A DNA stretch of 64,000 bases from Yamagishiella unicocca (GCA_003116995.1 BDSL01000003.1:1178001-1242000), one strand, 5' to 3'; positions 1 to 12,869 are shown, counted from the first letter of the stretch. The notes: a model not told the origin generated them from the letters alone. Numbers and translations: made by a program.

Positions 1-1475
1 GTCCTATTCCTCGATCGGCTCACACGGGAGTAGAACGGTACGGAAAATAATGCAGATTAGGCACTGCAACTCCTTACCACGATAACACGGTATAGAGAGG
101 TTTTTGGTACGCCATCAAATGAAAACATGCGTCTTGCAACGCCGTTCGATCCAAACACACCTGGAGACGCGGCGAAGAAGGGATGCGACTATGAACCCCG
201 GCGGTGTCAAAGAGGTCGAGCAACGCCCTCCGTAAATTCATAGAGTGCGTCCACCTCCTTAACCACCGGAAACACCGCGTTGCGCTATAGATAAGAGAAA
301 CGTGTTGACCACAATCCAAGGAACACAAACCTAGGGCATGCTTACGGCCAAAACAACCAGTACTACGGAATTTGGTCCGCTGGATAACAGTCGCACGAGA
401 TTTTAGACAGCATGCAACACGCTGAAGCCCCACCGCGGCTCTCACCCACCATCCCGCCGCTGCCCTAGCGCCGTCCTGCCGACAGGCATCATACACGCAG
501 GACCCGGCGGCTCCAGGCGCCTCCCAACCAAAACACTTCCAATCGACAAAGACTGACGCTCTGGCAGTCCGTCCGGAGTGTCCTCAAGGCTGGCTTCCCG
601 CAGCCGCGCAAGCTGCCCTTCTCCCCTCACCACAAACATAAGCCCCATAAGCCGCCTAGCTCACGCCTGTGCTGTACGCCCTTGGCGCGACGCGCCCGCA
701 TGCAACGCCTGTGCTCCTGAATGGCGGTTGCGGTTCGACGCCTGCGGACCCCGGGTCATGCAGCTTTGCCTGCCTAAGCCGCGCATGGCGCTGCAGTCTG
801 TCGATAGGGACGTGCAACGCCATCCGCAACGGCAGCGCCCTCTACACGCGCTTCCGTACTCGCCAGTACAATATGGCGCGCTGACCGACCGCCCACCACC
901 CACAGCAGCCCAGTCTCGCTCTCCGGCCGTGGTCCACAGCACCCATCCCCGCGCCCTGGAATCCTCTCATAACAGACACACGCGGCTACTAACGGCTCAG
1001 CTTCATCCAAGGCCCAACACAAATGCATCCGCAAAACACCTGGCATGCGACGCGCATCTCCTCTGGCCGGCGGAGGCCCACAACAATTCGACACGAACAG
1101 AAAATCACTCCCAAAACAACCAGACAAGCACGAGGCTTCGAAGAATCGGATTACCACAAGGGTTCTTCCATGCTTTTTCTTCGTTTTCTTGAAGTATACG
1201 TAAACTTACTCAAGAAAGTGCTCCACGTGCCCGCTATTTCCCGAAAGCGAAGCAAAATAACCGGCCGGCCGCGTACCCGAACTGCCAACAGTCCGTCCGA
1301 ATTGCCAACACCGGGATCCAGTTGCGTCTTGAGAGGCGCCGCAAAATTATGATTACCCAATTGAAGGTATTGAGGGGTTTCGGCGAGGAGCAATCGGGCG
1401 TACCATATGCCCCTAGCCAGTCCCTCCCACTGGGGACCGACCCAGCCAGCCTCCCTCCGAACAGCCGCGAAGAGC
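1..1475. other. No supported gene; 3' flank of the ceramide kinase-like gene
   Basis: No stretch here resembles a known protein family on either strand. The longest open frame (578-1192, + strand) has no recognisable domain and a composition typical of chance frames in GC-rich DNA. The part next to 1476 should hold the 3' UTR of the minus-strand gene. I saw no TTACA (TGTAA on the minus strand) here to mark its polyadenylation site. Confidence 0.5.
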
Positions 1476-4400
1476 TCAGCGCTGGCGGTGCATGCCCATG
1501 CAACCTGTCGCGGCAGTAGTCTCGGGGCCGCGCGCAAACACTTCCAGCGCACCTCGCATTACGCTGATGTGGACGTTGTTGTCGGACAGCAGCTCGCCAT
1601 CCACGTTCCACGCGCTCTCCGGAGCGGCGGCGTCCCACAGGCACCCACCCAGGCTGTGGCCCCCGAGCAACGGGCTGCGAGACCCGGGAGGGCGGGAGGC
1701 ACAAGGGTGAGACCCGAGAGGGCGGGAGGCACAAGGGTGAGATAAGCGAAGCGGGGGATTTGGGCCGATGACTACTCTTCAGTGCCCCCCGTACCGTCGT
1801 ACATTGCATGAGCCTGCACTCTTCACTTTGCCAACCAACGAGTTTTTATGATTTGGTGCAAGGTGCACCCCAGTCAGCTGCGTGTCGCAGGCGCTGGGTA
1901 CATCCAAGCGGTACGCCCCAAATGTAAATACACCCTTGAGACACCTATGTCCGGCCCAGTTGTGTGTGAAGGCGGTGCCCACCTGAGCCGCAGCCCCGTG
2001 ATGGGGATGACACGCACGAAGGGCAGGCAGCGGTCCGTGAGGCCCCTCGTGGAGAGGCGGATCAGGAAGCGCAGGAAGGCGACGTGCGAGCACTTGGACA
2101 CCAGCACCAGGTACATGCGGCCGTCGGAGAGGTGGCCGTTGGGGACGATGCCTTCGAGGGCCGGGTGGGGCGGTGCAGGGCGGCGGGTGAGGATGGATGA
2201 GGGGTCCAGGGAGGGGGACGCTTGGGTAAAAGGGGCTTAGGGCTGCGAGGTGCTGCATCACTGCATCACCCCTCGCCCACCAAATCGCCAGACATCCATT
2301 CCCGCCTCCCAATGTAGTACAATGATAACCAAGTACATAGTATACTACCTCCCAGCACGCGGGCCTTCGCCGCCCTCAGAGCACGCGGCGAGCAGCTACG
2401 CCCCCAACACAACCGCGGACACCGCCACCGCATCCAAGCCCCACGTGTCGGAAAGTGACGACCTGCGCCACCCACACATCCTCAGCCCAACCGCGGGGGC
2501 TGCGACCGCGGCGCGCCAAGTCCAGTCCGCGCACCTTCCCCCTCAGGCTGCCTTCCCCCTCGGGCTGCCTTCCCCCTCCACACCGCCCCCCCCTCACCTC
2601 GCCTGCTCTTGTCGCTCCGGCAAGGCGTCACCACACACATGATGGACACGAACTCCCCGTCCATGTGCGTCCAACCCTCTGAGTCGGTCGACGGCCCGCC
2701 CTTGCCGGCCCCCGCAGCACCACCGCCCACGCCTGAGCCTGAGCCCGAGCCTGCCCTGTAGCCGCTGTCCTGCTGAGCTGCCGCTCCGCCCAGCACGTCC
2801 GCGGCTTCCGCCGACGTGTCACCCTGCTGGCCGTGGACCGACGGCGCACCGAAGCTCCCGGCCGTCACCAGTTGCGACAGCTGACCGGACAGCTGCGCGC
2901 TGGTAGTGCGGCACAGCGGGCCGCTGCCGCCGCCGCCGTGGCCGCAGTCCACGTCGGCAGGACCGTACCAGCCGGGCGTCGCACCCAGGGAGGCGGGAGT
3001 GCCGGGCTGCAAGGGCGTCGCGTCGACGGTGGTCGTCCCCGAGGGCGTTCCGCCGTGGGCGATGGGGGTCAAGATCGGCGGAGCGTAGCGGAAGGCGCTG
3101 TTGCTGGAGCCGCCGCCACCGGTCATCGGGCCAACGGTGGCGGGGGCCGTGGCGCGAGGGCTGGCGCCGCTGAGCTTGCTGCAGACGCTGTTGCTGTTGC
3201 GCTGGTAGCTCGGCGCATGCTCCATTTGGATCCCTGCGAGTGAGATGAGCGGGTGACAGGCGCCATTGGGTTAGCTCGAAAGGGGGAGGGAAGGGTTCGG
3301 GGCACGCGTGCTGCAGCGCGCCTGGCATCTCCGCAGCCCGGCAGGCGATCATCGACCGCTAGCTCCTCTCCCGACCCTCGGGCCCAGCAGCACCAGCTCC
3401 TCTACTCGGCCCTGGCTACAGGATGTAAGCCGATGCGCGCCCTTCCACCGACCCCTGACCCCGGCTTCCCACCCTCCCTGCCACCGCGGGACATCCCCGC
3501 TCCAAGCTCCGTCCGCCAAGTACCCCAGAACCCGGGGCCCTCGCACGCCCCGCCGCGCACCCACCCGCCATGCGGCAAACCTCGCACTGCGCAGTGCACA
3601 GCTGCTGCACGTCAGCGGTGGTGGACGACGCCTCGCGGTACGACAGCGCGACGCGGTAGCTCGCCAACCGCAGGTACTGCAGCGCACCGGTCACGTCGTA
3701 CCTACAGCAGTGGCAAAAAGCACGGCACAGCCGGGACGGGGCGGGATGCGTGGGCGCCGAGGCGTCGATGTCATGCCCACCATGCCCCGATGCTCGGCTC
3801 CAGGCGTCACAACGAGCCTTCGTTGGAACGTACCCCTGGTTTGCCCCCGCTTCTCCCACAGTGCCGATCGCCACCCAGATTTCCGTGTATGACAGCACAC
3901 TGCATTCCCCCACTTCCTTGCTGCCCCCCTACACGCACACACACACACACACCCCTACCCACCTGCTGGGCCCCATGAAGCGCAGCCGCTCGCTGAAGCG
4001 CATCACATCGCCCATGAAGCCGTAGCCCGCCTGGCACACGAAGTGCCGCGTGGAGCCGTCCGAGGACTCCACACGGCCGCTGTCCAGCGACAGCCGGTCG
4101 CCCAGGGCGATGTGCAGCGCGGCGGTGGAGGCGCAGCGCGAGCCGTGCATGCTGCGGAGGGGCGGGGTGCAAGAGGTGTTTGGGAGGGGGCAGGGCAAGG
4201 GGGAGAGGAGGGGTTGCGCGAGGGCGTGGCGGGTACTACGGGACCAGGGTCAGTTTCGGTGCAGCCAGAAGCCCTACAGGAATGGACCGCTCCCAGCGAC
4301 TGGATTTTGCACTCGAGCCTCAACCGCGTTCGACCAGCTCAGATCAGACAGGAGCTCAGGACATCTTTATGAGGAGACGGTATGCCGCCGTGGGTGCTGA

Positions 4401-7007
4401 CTCACGTGCAAGCGACTGCGTCCGTGCTGCCGGCGGGCACGTGGCCCACACGGATGCGGTGGGCGGCGGAGCAGCCGCGGGCCCGCCGCACAAGCAGCCC
4501 GCTCACCACCTCCTGCAGCACGGCGGAAGAGCATTAAGGGGCAGCGAGGAACGGGCAGGGAGGTGGGGCAGGGATAGGGCTCGTCGCGGCTCACACCGGC
4601 TTGCCAGATTGCGACCCTGGGCATGCAACCCTCGCTCGTGTGCTCCCGGCCGCGCGTCCCCCCTTCCGACGTGTGTACGTCCAGCCCTTTCTGAGCCCGC
4701 CACCTGCCCCGGCCCCTCAAGCTTGCCTCCCACCCGACTGCCCGCCCCATACCCACCTGGAACAACCCGTCGCCTCCCACCGCCACCACCCCCTGGTATC
4801 CTGCCAGCTCGTCCGCCTTCATGAGCTCCAGCATGTCTCGCGCATGGTCCTGAAACGGGCATTGCGCGCAAGCACGAGGGCGGCCACTTGGCTATGACCG
4901 GAGCCATGTCTGCGACTACTTGCGTGGGTGCGACAGGAGGGGCAGGCTGCGGAGGAGAGGGAAGCCCTGTATGTAGAGCGTGGCGTGTGCGTGCTGCGAG
5001 TGCGGGGCTGCCTTCCTTTCAGCCTAACCACCTTCCTCGCTTTAGGGTCTACGGAGCGAGCCAGCCCGGCGCCGTGGCAAGAGAGCTGGGGCTGTACTTC
5101 CAGCGGCCGTTGTGCAGCTTGGCATTGTCCCTGCGCGAGACAGACGGTGTTGCCACCACCCCGCCCCGGGCGCCTCGCCTGCCGGCCGGCGGCCTCTCGC
5201 ACCTGCTTGGTTGTTTCCACGGCGTTCACCACGATACGCGCTCGTTGAAAGATGGGCAGCACCTCCCGCTCAAACACGAACCGCGCCAGCCGCGCGCCGG
5301 AGAAGGGGTTGATGAACACCAGCAGGTTGCGAGGCCTGTGCCACGGGTGTGCGCGGGATAAAGCGCTGCGAAGGCGCAAAGGTGCTGCAGCAGTGCTGTA
5401 GAGGTGCCACGAACAGGCGAGTAGTGCAAAGCCTAGCGATTATCGTGATCGGGAGGGAGCTACTTGAAGAGCTGGTCGGGAGATCTGAGCTAGCGGCGTC
5501 CAACGAGTAGTTTTGAGGGAGGCACGTCCCCTGAAGGGTGAAGGGTGAACTGGGTGAAGCGAAAACAGAGAAGGGTGAAGGCGTTTACCGCACCCCGGCC
5601 CCACCTGCCACGAACCCCGCTCCCCGGACGCCCGCTTCGCCGGCCCCACCTGTCACGTATGAGCTGCACCCGCGCGTTAACGAGGCCCACCCACTCCTTG
5701 ACCTGCTCCACCGACGCAGTGGACAGTACGTACTCCTCCGGCTTCCAGGTGTTGGGCGCGTGAGGGCCCTTTCGCGAGAAGGTGTAGATCGCAAACATGT
5801 GCTCCTGCGGGGTGCGTGCGAAAGCCACGGGACATGTCGATGAAGTTCTGTGCGCGTAAGACGTGGAACCATGTCAGATAGCAGCAGGCCCGGCAGAAAC
5901 CATCCATGGAAAGTGGCGGCCGTGGCGATGTGAAGGCGGGCCGTTAAGCGACCTCCGGGGAGGGCGCCTGTCGGAAGCCACATGCCTACCCTGTCGTCTG
6001 TGAAACATTCCCACGTCGTGAGCTAACTGTTCCCACCCGAGCGCCAACGGAAATCGTGAGTACCATTGGCACGGCTAGCACCGTTCCGCTTTCGCATAAG
6101 GCCAGACCCCGAGGGCATCGGACCCATGGAAGGGCGTGGTTCACGGCTGCAGCCCACCCGCAGAGCCGAGGGGTCCCACAATTCGCGCCCGTTTCCTACT
6201 ATGGGTGTCAGCGCGATCCTCCGGGCGCGCTCAGGGCCGATGCATGACTTCTGAGCGACAACGCCTCGCCTGCGCCCGCCAGAGCTGGGCCAACACATCC
6301 CACCGCCTGTGCCCGCTCGAAGCAGTGGCCCCCCGGCCCACGCCCACGCACCCGCGGGCAGCAGCAGGTGGCAGGCTTGGGCAGAGCCATCGCCGAGAGG
6401 ACCTCATCGAAGGGAACTGAGGCACAGGCGGCGGCAGTGGCGGCAGTTTGCACAAACGCACGGCGGTTGGCAGGGAGCCGCGGAGTGGAGGCAGTGGCGG
6501 CAAACGCGTGTGGCCGTGGTAATCACGGCAAAGCGCGTGCAGCTCGCCGAGGCACTGCAATGCGGTGACGATATAAGCGATGATCTATTGCACTTGGGCT
6601 CGGGGACCGGCGGATGATTCACTGTTGGGTGGTATGGGGCCGCCTGCAGGTGATGGGTGTCGATACACCGTGCTCCGATCCCTGTTGCGTGGCAGCAGCT
6701 TGGCGAGGGATGTATGCCTCTCCTCTGCCTCCCGGGGTGTAGGGAATTTGACACCAAAAAACAAGTGCGGTTGTCCGTATTGCGGAATGCGGCAAGCGCA
6801 ACGGCCAAAACCCTTACCTCGTTTCGTGAGCACCTGTCGGTTCACACAGCAGCCCACATGATTGACTGGCTTCCATGATATGTGCGTGGTGGTAAGTTTC
6901 ACTTTCACCCGTGTGCCACGAAAGCGCATGACGGTCTCCGACGTCGACGGCCCGTCATCACTGCCTGCAAAGCATGGCTCCCATGCGTGAGCGTTGAATA
7001 CGATCAT
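1476..7007 (-). CDS. CERK: Ceramide kinase-like lipid kinase (PH-like + DAGK catalytic domain)
   Basis: Predicted to phosphorylate ceramide to ceramide-1-phosphate at membranes. I join 11 phase-consistent exons: 7007-6818, 6416-6352, 5804-5650, 5335-5203, 4849-4757, 4512-4406, 4151-3963, 3701-3565, 3233-2598, 2151-1983 and 1674-1476, giving about 690 residues. Exons 1-3 look like the N-terminal PH-like region (EHMFAIYTFSRKG). Exon 4 has the nucleotide-loop signature LLVFINPFSGARLARF. Exons 5-6 join into VAVGGDGLFQEV, the DAGK glycine motif, followed by VGHVPAGSTDAVACT. Exon 8 contains CTAQCEVC, the C-x3-C-x2-C motif characteristic of ceramide kinases and absent from sphingosine kinases. The end carries SAWNVDGELL. 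Exon 9 adds roughly 150 residues of Gly/Ser/Ala-rich insert, making the protein longer than plant or animal relatives. The first two exons rest mainly on splice phase; an alternative is a start within exon 1 at the second Met. The last acceptor could also be about 20 nt further downstream in the same phase. Confidence 0.86.
1680..1741. repeat. 31-bp tandem duplication in the last intron of the CERK-like gene
   Basis: Two adjacent near-identical copies of a unit containing gggcgggaggcacaagggtg lie immediately beside the acceptor of the final CERK-like exon. On the transcribed strand the repeat is pyrimidine-rich and duplicates the sequence that precedes the acceptor (GGTCTC followed by ACC versus GCAG). 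Confidence 0.75.
3931..3953. repeat. (CA)n microsatellite in an intron of the CERK-like gene
   Basis: An uninterrupted run of alternating CA dinucleotides lies just 5' (on the transcribed strand, downstream) of the donor of the exon ending at 3963. No function is implied. Confidence 0.9.
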
Positions 7008-7778
7008 ATTGCTTTCTGCTGTGAGTTGGTAGCAGGACTGGTGCGGCGGCGCTGCAGGAACTGCGACGGTTCAGTCACCGAAGTAGTAGCTTCAGTCTGA
7101 GCCTACCTGGTGCAGGCGGCAAAGTTGTGCTGGCGGTAGCTCTGTAGGGCAATGCAAAGAATTGCGTGAAAGACACGCCGTGGTCCGCCGCATCGGTGAG
7201 TTGTTACTCAACGGGGGGGGCCTGTAACGTCTAAAGCCAATTTGCTTACATGCTGTTGTCCCTGCTGATGGCAGTCCGTTGCTGTTCGTTTGCCTTGCCC
7301 GTGCGAGTTAAGACAGGGGAGCTAACGGTAGCAGAAATGGGTGAAAACATGGGCTGATCCGTTGAGTTGAAATTGACTGTATCAATCCAAGGTGCTTGGC
7401 TATCACAGTCGCTGTCCTGTCGCTTGTGGCGGGGCATTCTTCAGGACTCAACCCTTGCAGGTTTCCGGCCTCACATACAGTAAGCAAGCGGGAAACGTCA
7501 CGCAAGAGGGTATTGATGAAACATGTTTATGTTTGCGAGAAGAAACAATACCACCGTAGCATCGATTGGCCCAAGAGCAGGGGTTGTGCTAGCTGTACGA
7601 CACGATAGCTGACAGCTTCAGCATACGGTCCCATAGTTTCCTATGCAACATTACGAGTAGCAATCCACATTTCCAGACTATGATTTGCTAGCTTTACAGA
7701 AACGGGGTGGAGGTCCGCTTCCGAAACAGTCACCCCAGGACCCCAATTGTATCTCAATACTAAACACAGAACCCCATC
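7008..7778. promoter_or_regulatory. Divergent promoter region: CERK-like (-) / SET gene (+)
   Basis: This 771-bp gap separates two genes transcribed away from each other, so both promoters and 5' UTRs must lie in it. Base composition is clearly less GC-rich than the flanking exons. No individual element is called. It includes a G-run (7211-7218). Confidence 0.5.
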
Positions 7779-10700
7779 ATGGAATTCCCAGCATGGCTTC
7801 AGAGCCAAGGTGGCAAGATGCATCCAGATCTCGACGTCTTCCACACGTTAGGAAATGGAGACCGTGGCGTTGTCGCTCGTCGCGACATAGCGGAGGGCGA
7901 ACTGCTGTTGCTGCTGCCAATCACATGCGCCTTATATATTCCTAACGATGAAGAATTTAAAAGGTAAGGATGCTGCGCCGTATATGCAGTCGTGTCGGCG
8001 GCGGCTGCACGTCACAGCGCGGGGACCCAGTGCAATTGGCAAACCCACATCGTTACCCCATCTCGAATTGGGTGCCGATAGTAAGCATAACTTCTCTGTA
8101 CGTTGGCTCGGCGGCTACGGTGCGCTGCCACCCCTTTTGCGTCCCCCCTCGCTGAGGGGACACCTATCCCGACCACCACGCCGCATCGCACTCCACTCAC
8201 ACAACACGTCACGAGGTCAGATCACCGGAACACCGCAGTGGCCGCCGTACCAATGGCACCAAACAGCTGCAACAAATAGCTCGCTCGCCGCAACCTGTCC
8301 CACCGCCCGGCCCGGTTGCAGGTGCCCCGACGCCTTCCCCCCCGCCGTTCGGTACCTCCGTGAGACCCACCCCGACCTCAGCCCCTTCCTGGCCACCACG
8401 CTGGTCCTCATGTCGGAAGTGGCCCGAGGGTCGGCCTCGCCCTGGGCAGCCTACGTGGCAACCCTGCCGCCCAGCTGCCCCGACTGCTTGCTGCACTGGG
8501 GAGACCAGGAGAAGGAGGAGCTGGAGGGTGGGTACGGGGCCGCGGGGGGGCGGGGTACAATAAAAGAGCTGGTAAACGCGACTGGGGAACGCGCGGGGGG
8601 GTGGGCAGGCCTAGGGCTGGGGGCCGGGGAGCCGGTGACGGGAGTGGAGGGCGGAGGCGGGAGGGCACGGGGGGGGAGCGGCGCTGTCCAAGGAGGGGCT
8701 CGTGTCATGACGCAGCGCCAGCGAAGGCATGTGGGATCTGTCGGGGGGACGGAGTTGGTGGCGGGGCAGTGGTGGGGCTGGCATTGATGGACATTAACTT
8801 GCGGCATGCTCCTGCGCGGCGCCACCTCGTACCCCTTACCCCTACCGTCGCGGCAACCTCCACCCCGGCACTAGGGCCGTTACTTTCCCCTCACGTGGTC
8901 CCGTTTCCTTACGCGGTCCCGTCTCCTCCCGTCTGCCGCCACGGCGCCACACCGGTCGCTGATGCGATGCTGTCCGCGTTCGGCGGCGCAGGCACCGTGT
9001 TGGAGGAGTCCGGGCCCGACCCCGCAGCCGATGCGTACCGCCGCCACGTCGCGCCCATCGTAGCCGCCCGGAGGGACCTCTGGCCGGACGAGGCAGCAGC
9101 AGCAGCGGGGGGAGAGGCGGGAGAGGGAGCAGTAGCAACGGCGGCGGCGGCTGGCAAGGCGGCGGCGGCCGGGTTGGCGAACTTTCTCCGGCTGGCGGGG
9201 CTGGTGCAGAGCCGGGCCTTCCACTTGGAGGCGGAGAACTGGGTGTCGGGCGCCAAGGAGGTGCGGCGGCAGGGGAGGCCGGTGGGGGGATGGGGTGGGA
9301 GGCAAGGAGGGAGGGAGGGGGGCGGCGGCAGGGGAGGCCGGTGGGGGAGGGTGGGAGGCAAGGAGGGAGGGAGGGGGCGGCGGCAGGGGAGGCGGGGGGG
9401 GGGGGGGAGGAGGGAGGGGGGGGCGGCGGCAGGGGAGGCCGGTGGGGGAGGGTGGGAGGCAAGGAGGGAGGGAGGGGGGCGGCGGCAGGGGAGGCCGGTG
9501 GGGGGAGGGTGGGAGGCAAGGAGGGACGGAGGGGGGCGGCGGCAGGGGAGGCCGGTGGGGGGAGGGTGGGAGGCAAGGAGGGAGGGAGGGGGGCGGCGGC
9601 AGGGGAGGCCGGTGGGGAGAGGGTGGGAGGCAAGGCACAGGGAAGGAGGGGCGGCCCGGAGGAGGTTAGGCACGGGTGAAGGGAGCAGCAATACTTATGG
9701 ACGCCGGTATGCGCGCTCAGCCCAACGTTCCGGGACAGGCTGGGGCCGCCTCAGCGCCCTACTTGAGCCGCGCTAGCGGGCACCCAACCGTGTTGGTGTC
9801 CGTCCAGGTCCCGGCGGCAGCAACAAAACACGACTCAGGCTTGGGCACCTTTCAACACCCACGGCACCGCCTGCCGCCCCAACGCCGTCCCCGTCCTCGC
9901 CCTCCGCTCATGTCCCTCCCTCCCTCCCGCCGTCCCTTCCCCGCCGCCTCCAGGTGTCCAAGCTGGAAGGTGGTGATACCCAGGTGTTCCTGCTCCCCGG
10001 TATCGACATGATCAACCACTCGCACAGCACCGACCGCCGCAACGCCCATTTGGAGCGTCTCAACGCAGCCCAGGCGGCGGTGGCCGGCCTGGTGGCGCCC
10101 CGGTCGGAGGGGGAGGCGGGAGCTGAGGGATTCTTCGTCATGCGTGCAGGTGGGCAGGCCGGCAGGGCGGGCAGGGCAGCAGCGTGGGAACACGTGTGGG
10201 TCGCACGAGGCAGAGTATCGGATATGGGCGGCTGGGCGGCTGGGCGGCAGGGCATTGCGGATTGACAACGGGGGTGGGCGATGAGCGACGAGTCAGCGGC
10301 GAGATAGGATGATGATGTCATGACGGGCCGCAGGACAGCATGCCCGTGATGTTGCAAGGGGAAGGCGGGGTACGTAACTGGGTGGCGCAGCGTCAGGCGT
10401 TTTGCCCGGGCGCCACTCGTCACAGGTACGCGTTGGATTTGTTTTTGGCGCTCGGTTACGCCAGAGACGCGCATTGGCGGCCCCAGGTGGGCCCCCCTGT
10501 AGATCGTATCCCCATCCCAACACACCTTCGCCCCCGCACGGCGTCTCCCACCCCCAGACAAACCCATAAAGGAGGGTGAGGAGGTGCTCCACACGTACGG
10601 CAACCTGTCCGACGCGCAGCTGCTGCAGACGTACGGCTTCTTGGACAGCGAGGACGACTTCCGTACACCGGCAGCTGCAGCAGCCGCGGACGAGGCGGGG

Positions 10701-12869
10701 TCGTCCCGGCCGTCGCCTAAGAAGCGCGGCAAGGCGGGCAAGGAAGCCGCCGCGGCGGCCGCCGGTGACGGCGGCAGCGCAGGTGGCGGAGGCTTCCGGA
10801 ATCCTTACAACTCGGCGATGGTGCCTTGGTCGGCGGTGGAGGAGGTCTGCACGGGATTGCTGCGGTCCATGGATCAGGTAGGTGGGGGCCGCCGGTGAGG
10901 GTTGGGGGGCTCGACTCGATACCTTGCAATGACGGCCCAGATGCACTGCGGGGTTCCCACGTCACACGCGTACACTTCCGCCGTAGGGCCCCAGAAAGCG
11001 TGTTGCCCTTCAGTAGACGGGATCACTATGAAACTGACAGCCAAAGCCACCCGTGGGGTTGCATTTGACTGTTTTTTCGGCCCAAGCAATGCCTCGTGCT
11101 CCTGCTGCTACCGTACTCCTCCCCAACCCCAACCCTTCAACCCGGGCCCCCGCGCAGGCGCCCCCTGCGTCCTTGCAGCGGGCCAAGTTGGAGTTCCTGG
11201 CTGCTGCAGGGGTGCTGCAGGCTGCTGCACCCGAGTCGACGCAGTTCGTGCTGCTGGCGCAGGAGCCGCTTCCGGAGGAACTGACGACCGCCGTACAGGT
11301 GCGCGCGGCTGCGCCGCAAGGGAAACATGGCTGCACCCGCCTTCCACCACTCCTTCACCCCGCGCCACCACCACACTTCTATGTGATCTCCATGGGTTCC
11401 CTCGCTACGCCCCACCACTCCCTCTTCTGTCGACACCGGTATGCGCTTTCACTCCACACCACACCACACCACACCGCACCGCACCACTTCCCTCCACTCC
11501 ATTTCCTCCCCCACACCGCCGCCTCGTCCCACTTCGGAACCGAAGGTTATCCTGATGACCAAGGACGAGTTTCACGAGCTCAAGCGGGAGTATGGCGGCG
11601 GCCCCAAGTCGCCGGCCAAGGGCAAGGCGAAGGGCAAGGGCAAGGGGGACAAGGCGGGCAAGGCCTCTGCCGCAGGCGGCAAAGCGGGCGCCGAGCAGGC
11701 GGAGGCCGGCGAGGGTTCCGGAGCGGCGCTTCCCAAGCTGTCTCTGGGCACCGCGCTGCTGGAGGAGGACGAGGACTTTGCGGAGATGGTCTGCATCGCC
11801 TCTCTGCAGGTGACTGTGGTTTTGGGGTTCTAGGGGTTTGATTGCGGGTGGACCCATGCCCTGGACCGATGCCCTGAGAGGGCGTGGTTCCACCCGCCCT
11901 CCCCCCCTCCCGCGTGCTGGCCTCGTAATACCCGCTTTCCCACCCACTGCGGCCGGCCCTGCCAGGCCCCTCCTCTCCGACACCCGCTGCCGCCTTTGGG
12001 TTCCTCATGTTGCGGCTGCCGCCCCTGCCCACCCCGGGTTTCCCTCGCACCCCCCACCCTGCCACGGTCCAGGTGCTGGAGGCGTGTATGGACCGCTACC
12101 CGACCAGCAGCAAGGACGACGTGCGGCTGCTGCGCAGCGCAGAGTGCACCGGCAGGGAGCGGCTGGCTGTACGGGTGGGTTGGGTTGGGTAGGAAGGGGA
12201 TTGGACAGCAGCGTTGCAGCTGGCACGGTCCCAGCAATGCCGCCCACCTGTTGCCCTTCCCCGCACGCAGGTGCGGCTGGGCGAGAAGGACGTGCTGCAG
12301 CTGGCCAAGAAGGCGGTGGTGGAGCTGATGCGGAAGCTGCGGGATGGGACAGCCGGGTGAGCCGGGGGCGGCGGCGACAGACCTTGCGTGCGTGTGGGGC
12401 AGGTTGGCGTCAGGCACTGGTAACGGTGCTACCGATATTGCTGCGGTACGAATGGCTGTACGATACCTGCGGGCCCCGAATCGGAGGACACATAGCCCGG
12501 CTTCTGCTCTCTAGCGACAAACAGATGCCCATGGGTGTGGTCACGGTTGTGGCACCGTAGTCTTTTGAGGCAACACGTGTTGCGGCCCGTTTATTGACCG
12601 CCTTGGAGTGTCTGTACTGTGCTTCGATGGGACGCCGCAGGAAGGGCGGGGCTGATGACGAGGACGACCAGGCGGAGGCGGCCGAAAACCCTCCGGCGGC
12701 CAAGAAGCGGCGCGGGCTGGGCGCTGAGGGCTCTGACGAGGGCGCCGATGGCAGCGACGACAGCGACGATGGCAGTGATGACGAGGACGGTGACGGCTTG
12801 CTGATGGGCAGCGACGACAGCGAGAAGGTGAGACCCGCCCGTGACTCCGTGCGTCCTCGTTCAGGGTGA
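7779..12869 (+). CDS. SET-domain protein lysine methyltransferase (SETD6 / Rubisco-LSMT class)
   Basis: Predicted SAM-dependent protein N-lysine methyltransferase; substrate unknown. Phase-consistent exons: 7779-7963, 8322-8527, 8992-9260, 9954-10149, 10558-10877, 11179-11298, 11546-11809, 12073-12174, 12271-12356 and 12641-12869 (about 658 residues). Exon 1 has the SET N-part (GNGDRGVVARRDIAEGELLL). The exon 2-3 junction gives ELEGTVLEE, the usual xLxGT turn. Exon 4 has LLPGIDMINHSHS, matching the SAM-binding NHS motif. The exon 4-5 junction leads to EGEEVLHTYGNLSDAQLL and QTYGF, the catalytic-Tyr end of the split SET domain. Exons 5-9 form the C-terminal LSMT substrate-binding-like region, interrupted by Lys/Gly/Ala-rich insertions. 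The last exon adds PAAKKRRG plus an Asp/Ser acidic tract, which suggests nuclear targeting. Alternatively, translation can stop at 12358-12360 without the last splice, giving about 583 residues. Nuclear location is inference. Confidence 0.82.
9261..9650. repeat. G-rich intronic minisatellite (~55-bp unit, six to seven copies)
   Basis: Intron 3 of the SET gene begins with tandem copies of a unit containing gcggcggcaggggaggccgg followed by gtgggaggcaaggaggg. The first copy starts at the exon 3 donor itself, and each later copy contains a look-alike of the exon end (GGCAAGGAG). Copy 3 has a run of about 14 G. The antisense frames read as long Pro-rich ORFs, which are artefacts. Confidence 0.9.

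Noticed and set aside
578..1192. 204-aa + strand open frame near the left edge
   Set aside because: It has no recognisable domain or splice partners; composition fits a chance frame.
8842..9691. Three overlapping Pro-rich - strand frames of about 250-263 aa
   Set aside because: They are antisense of the SET exon 3 and the G-rich intronic minisatellite; repeated PPSLPP patterns follow from the repeat unit.
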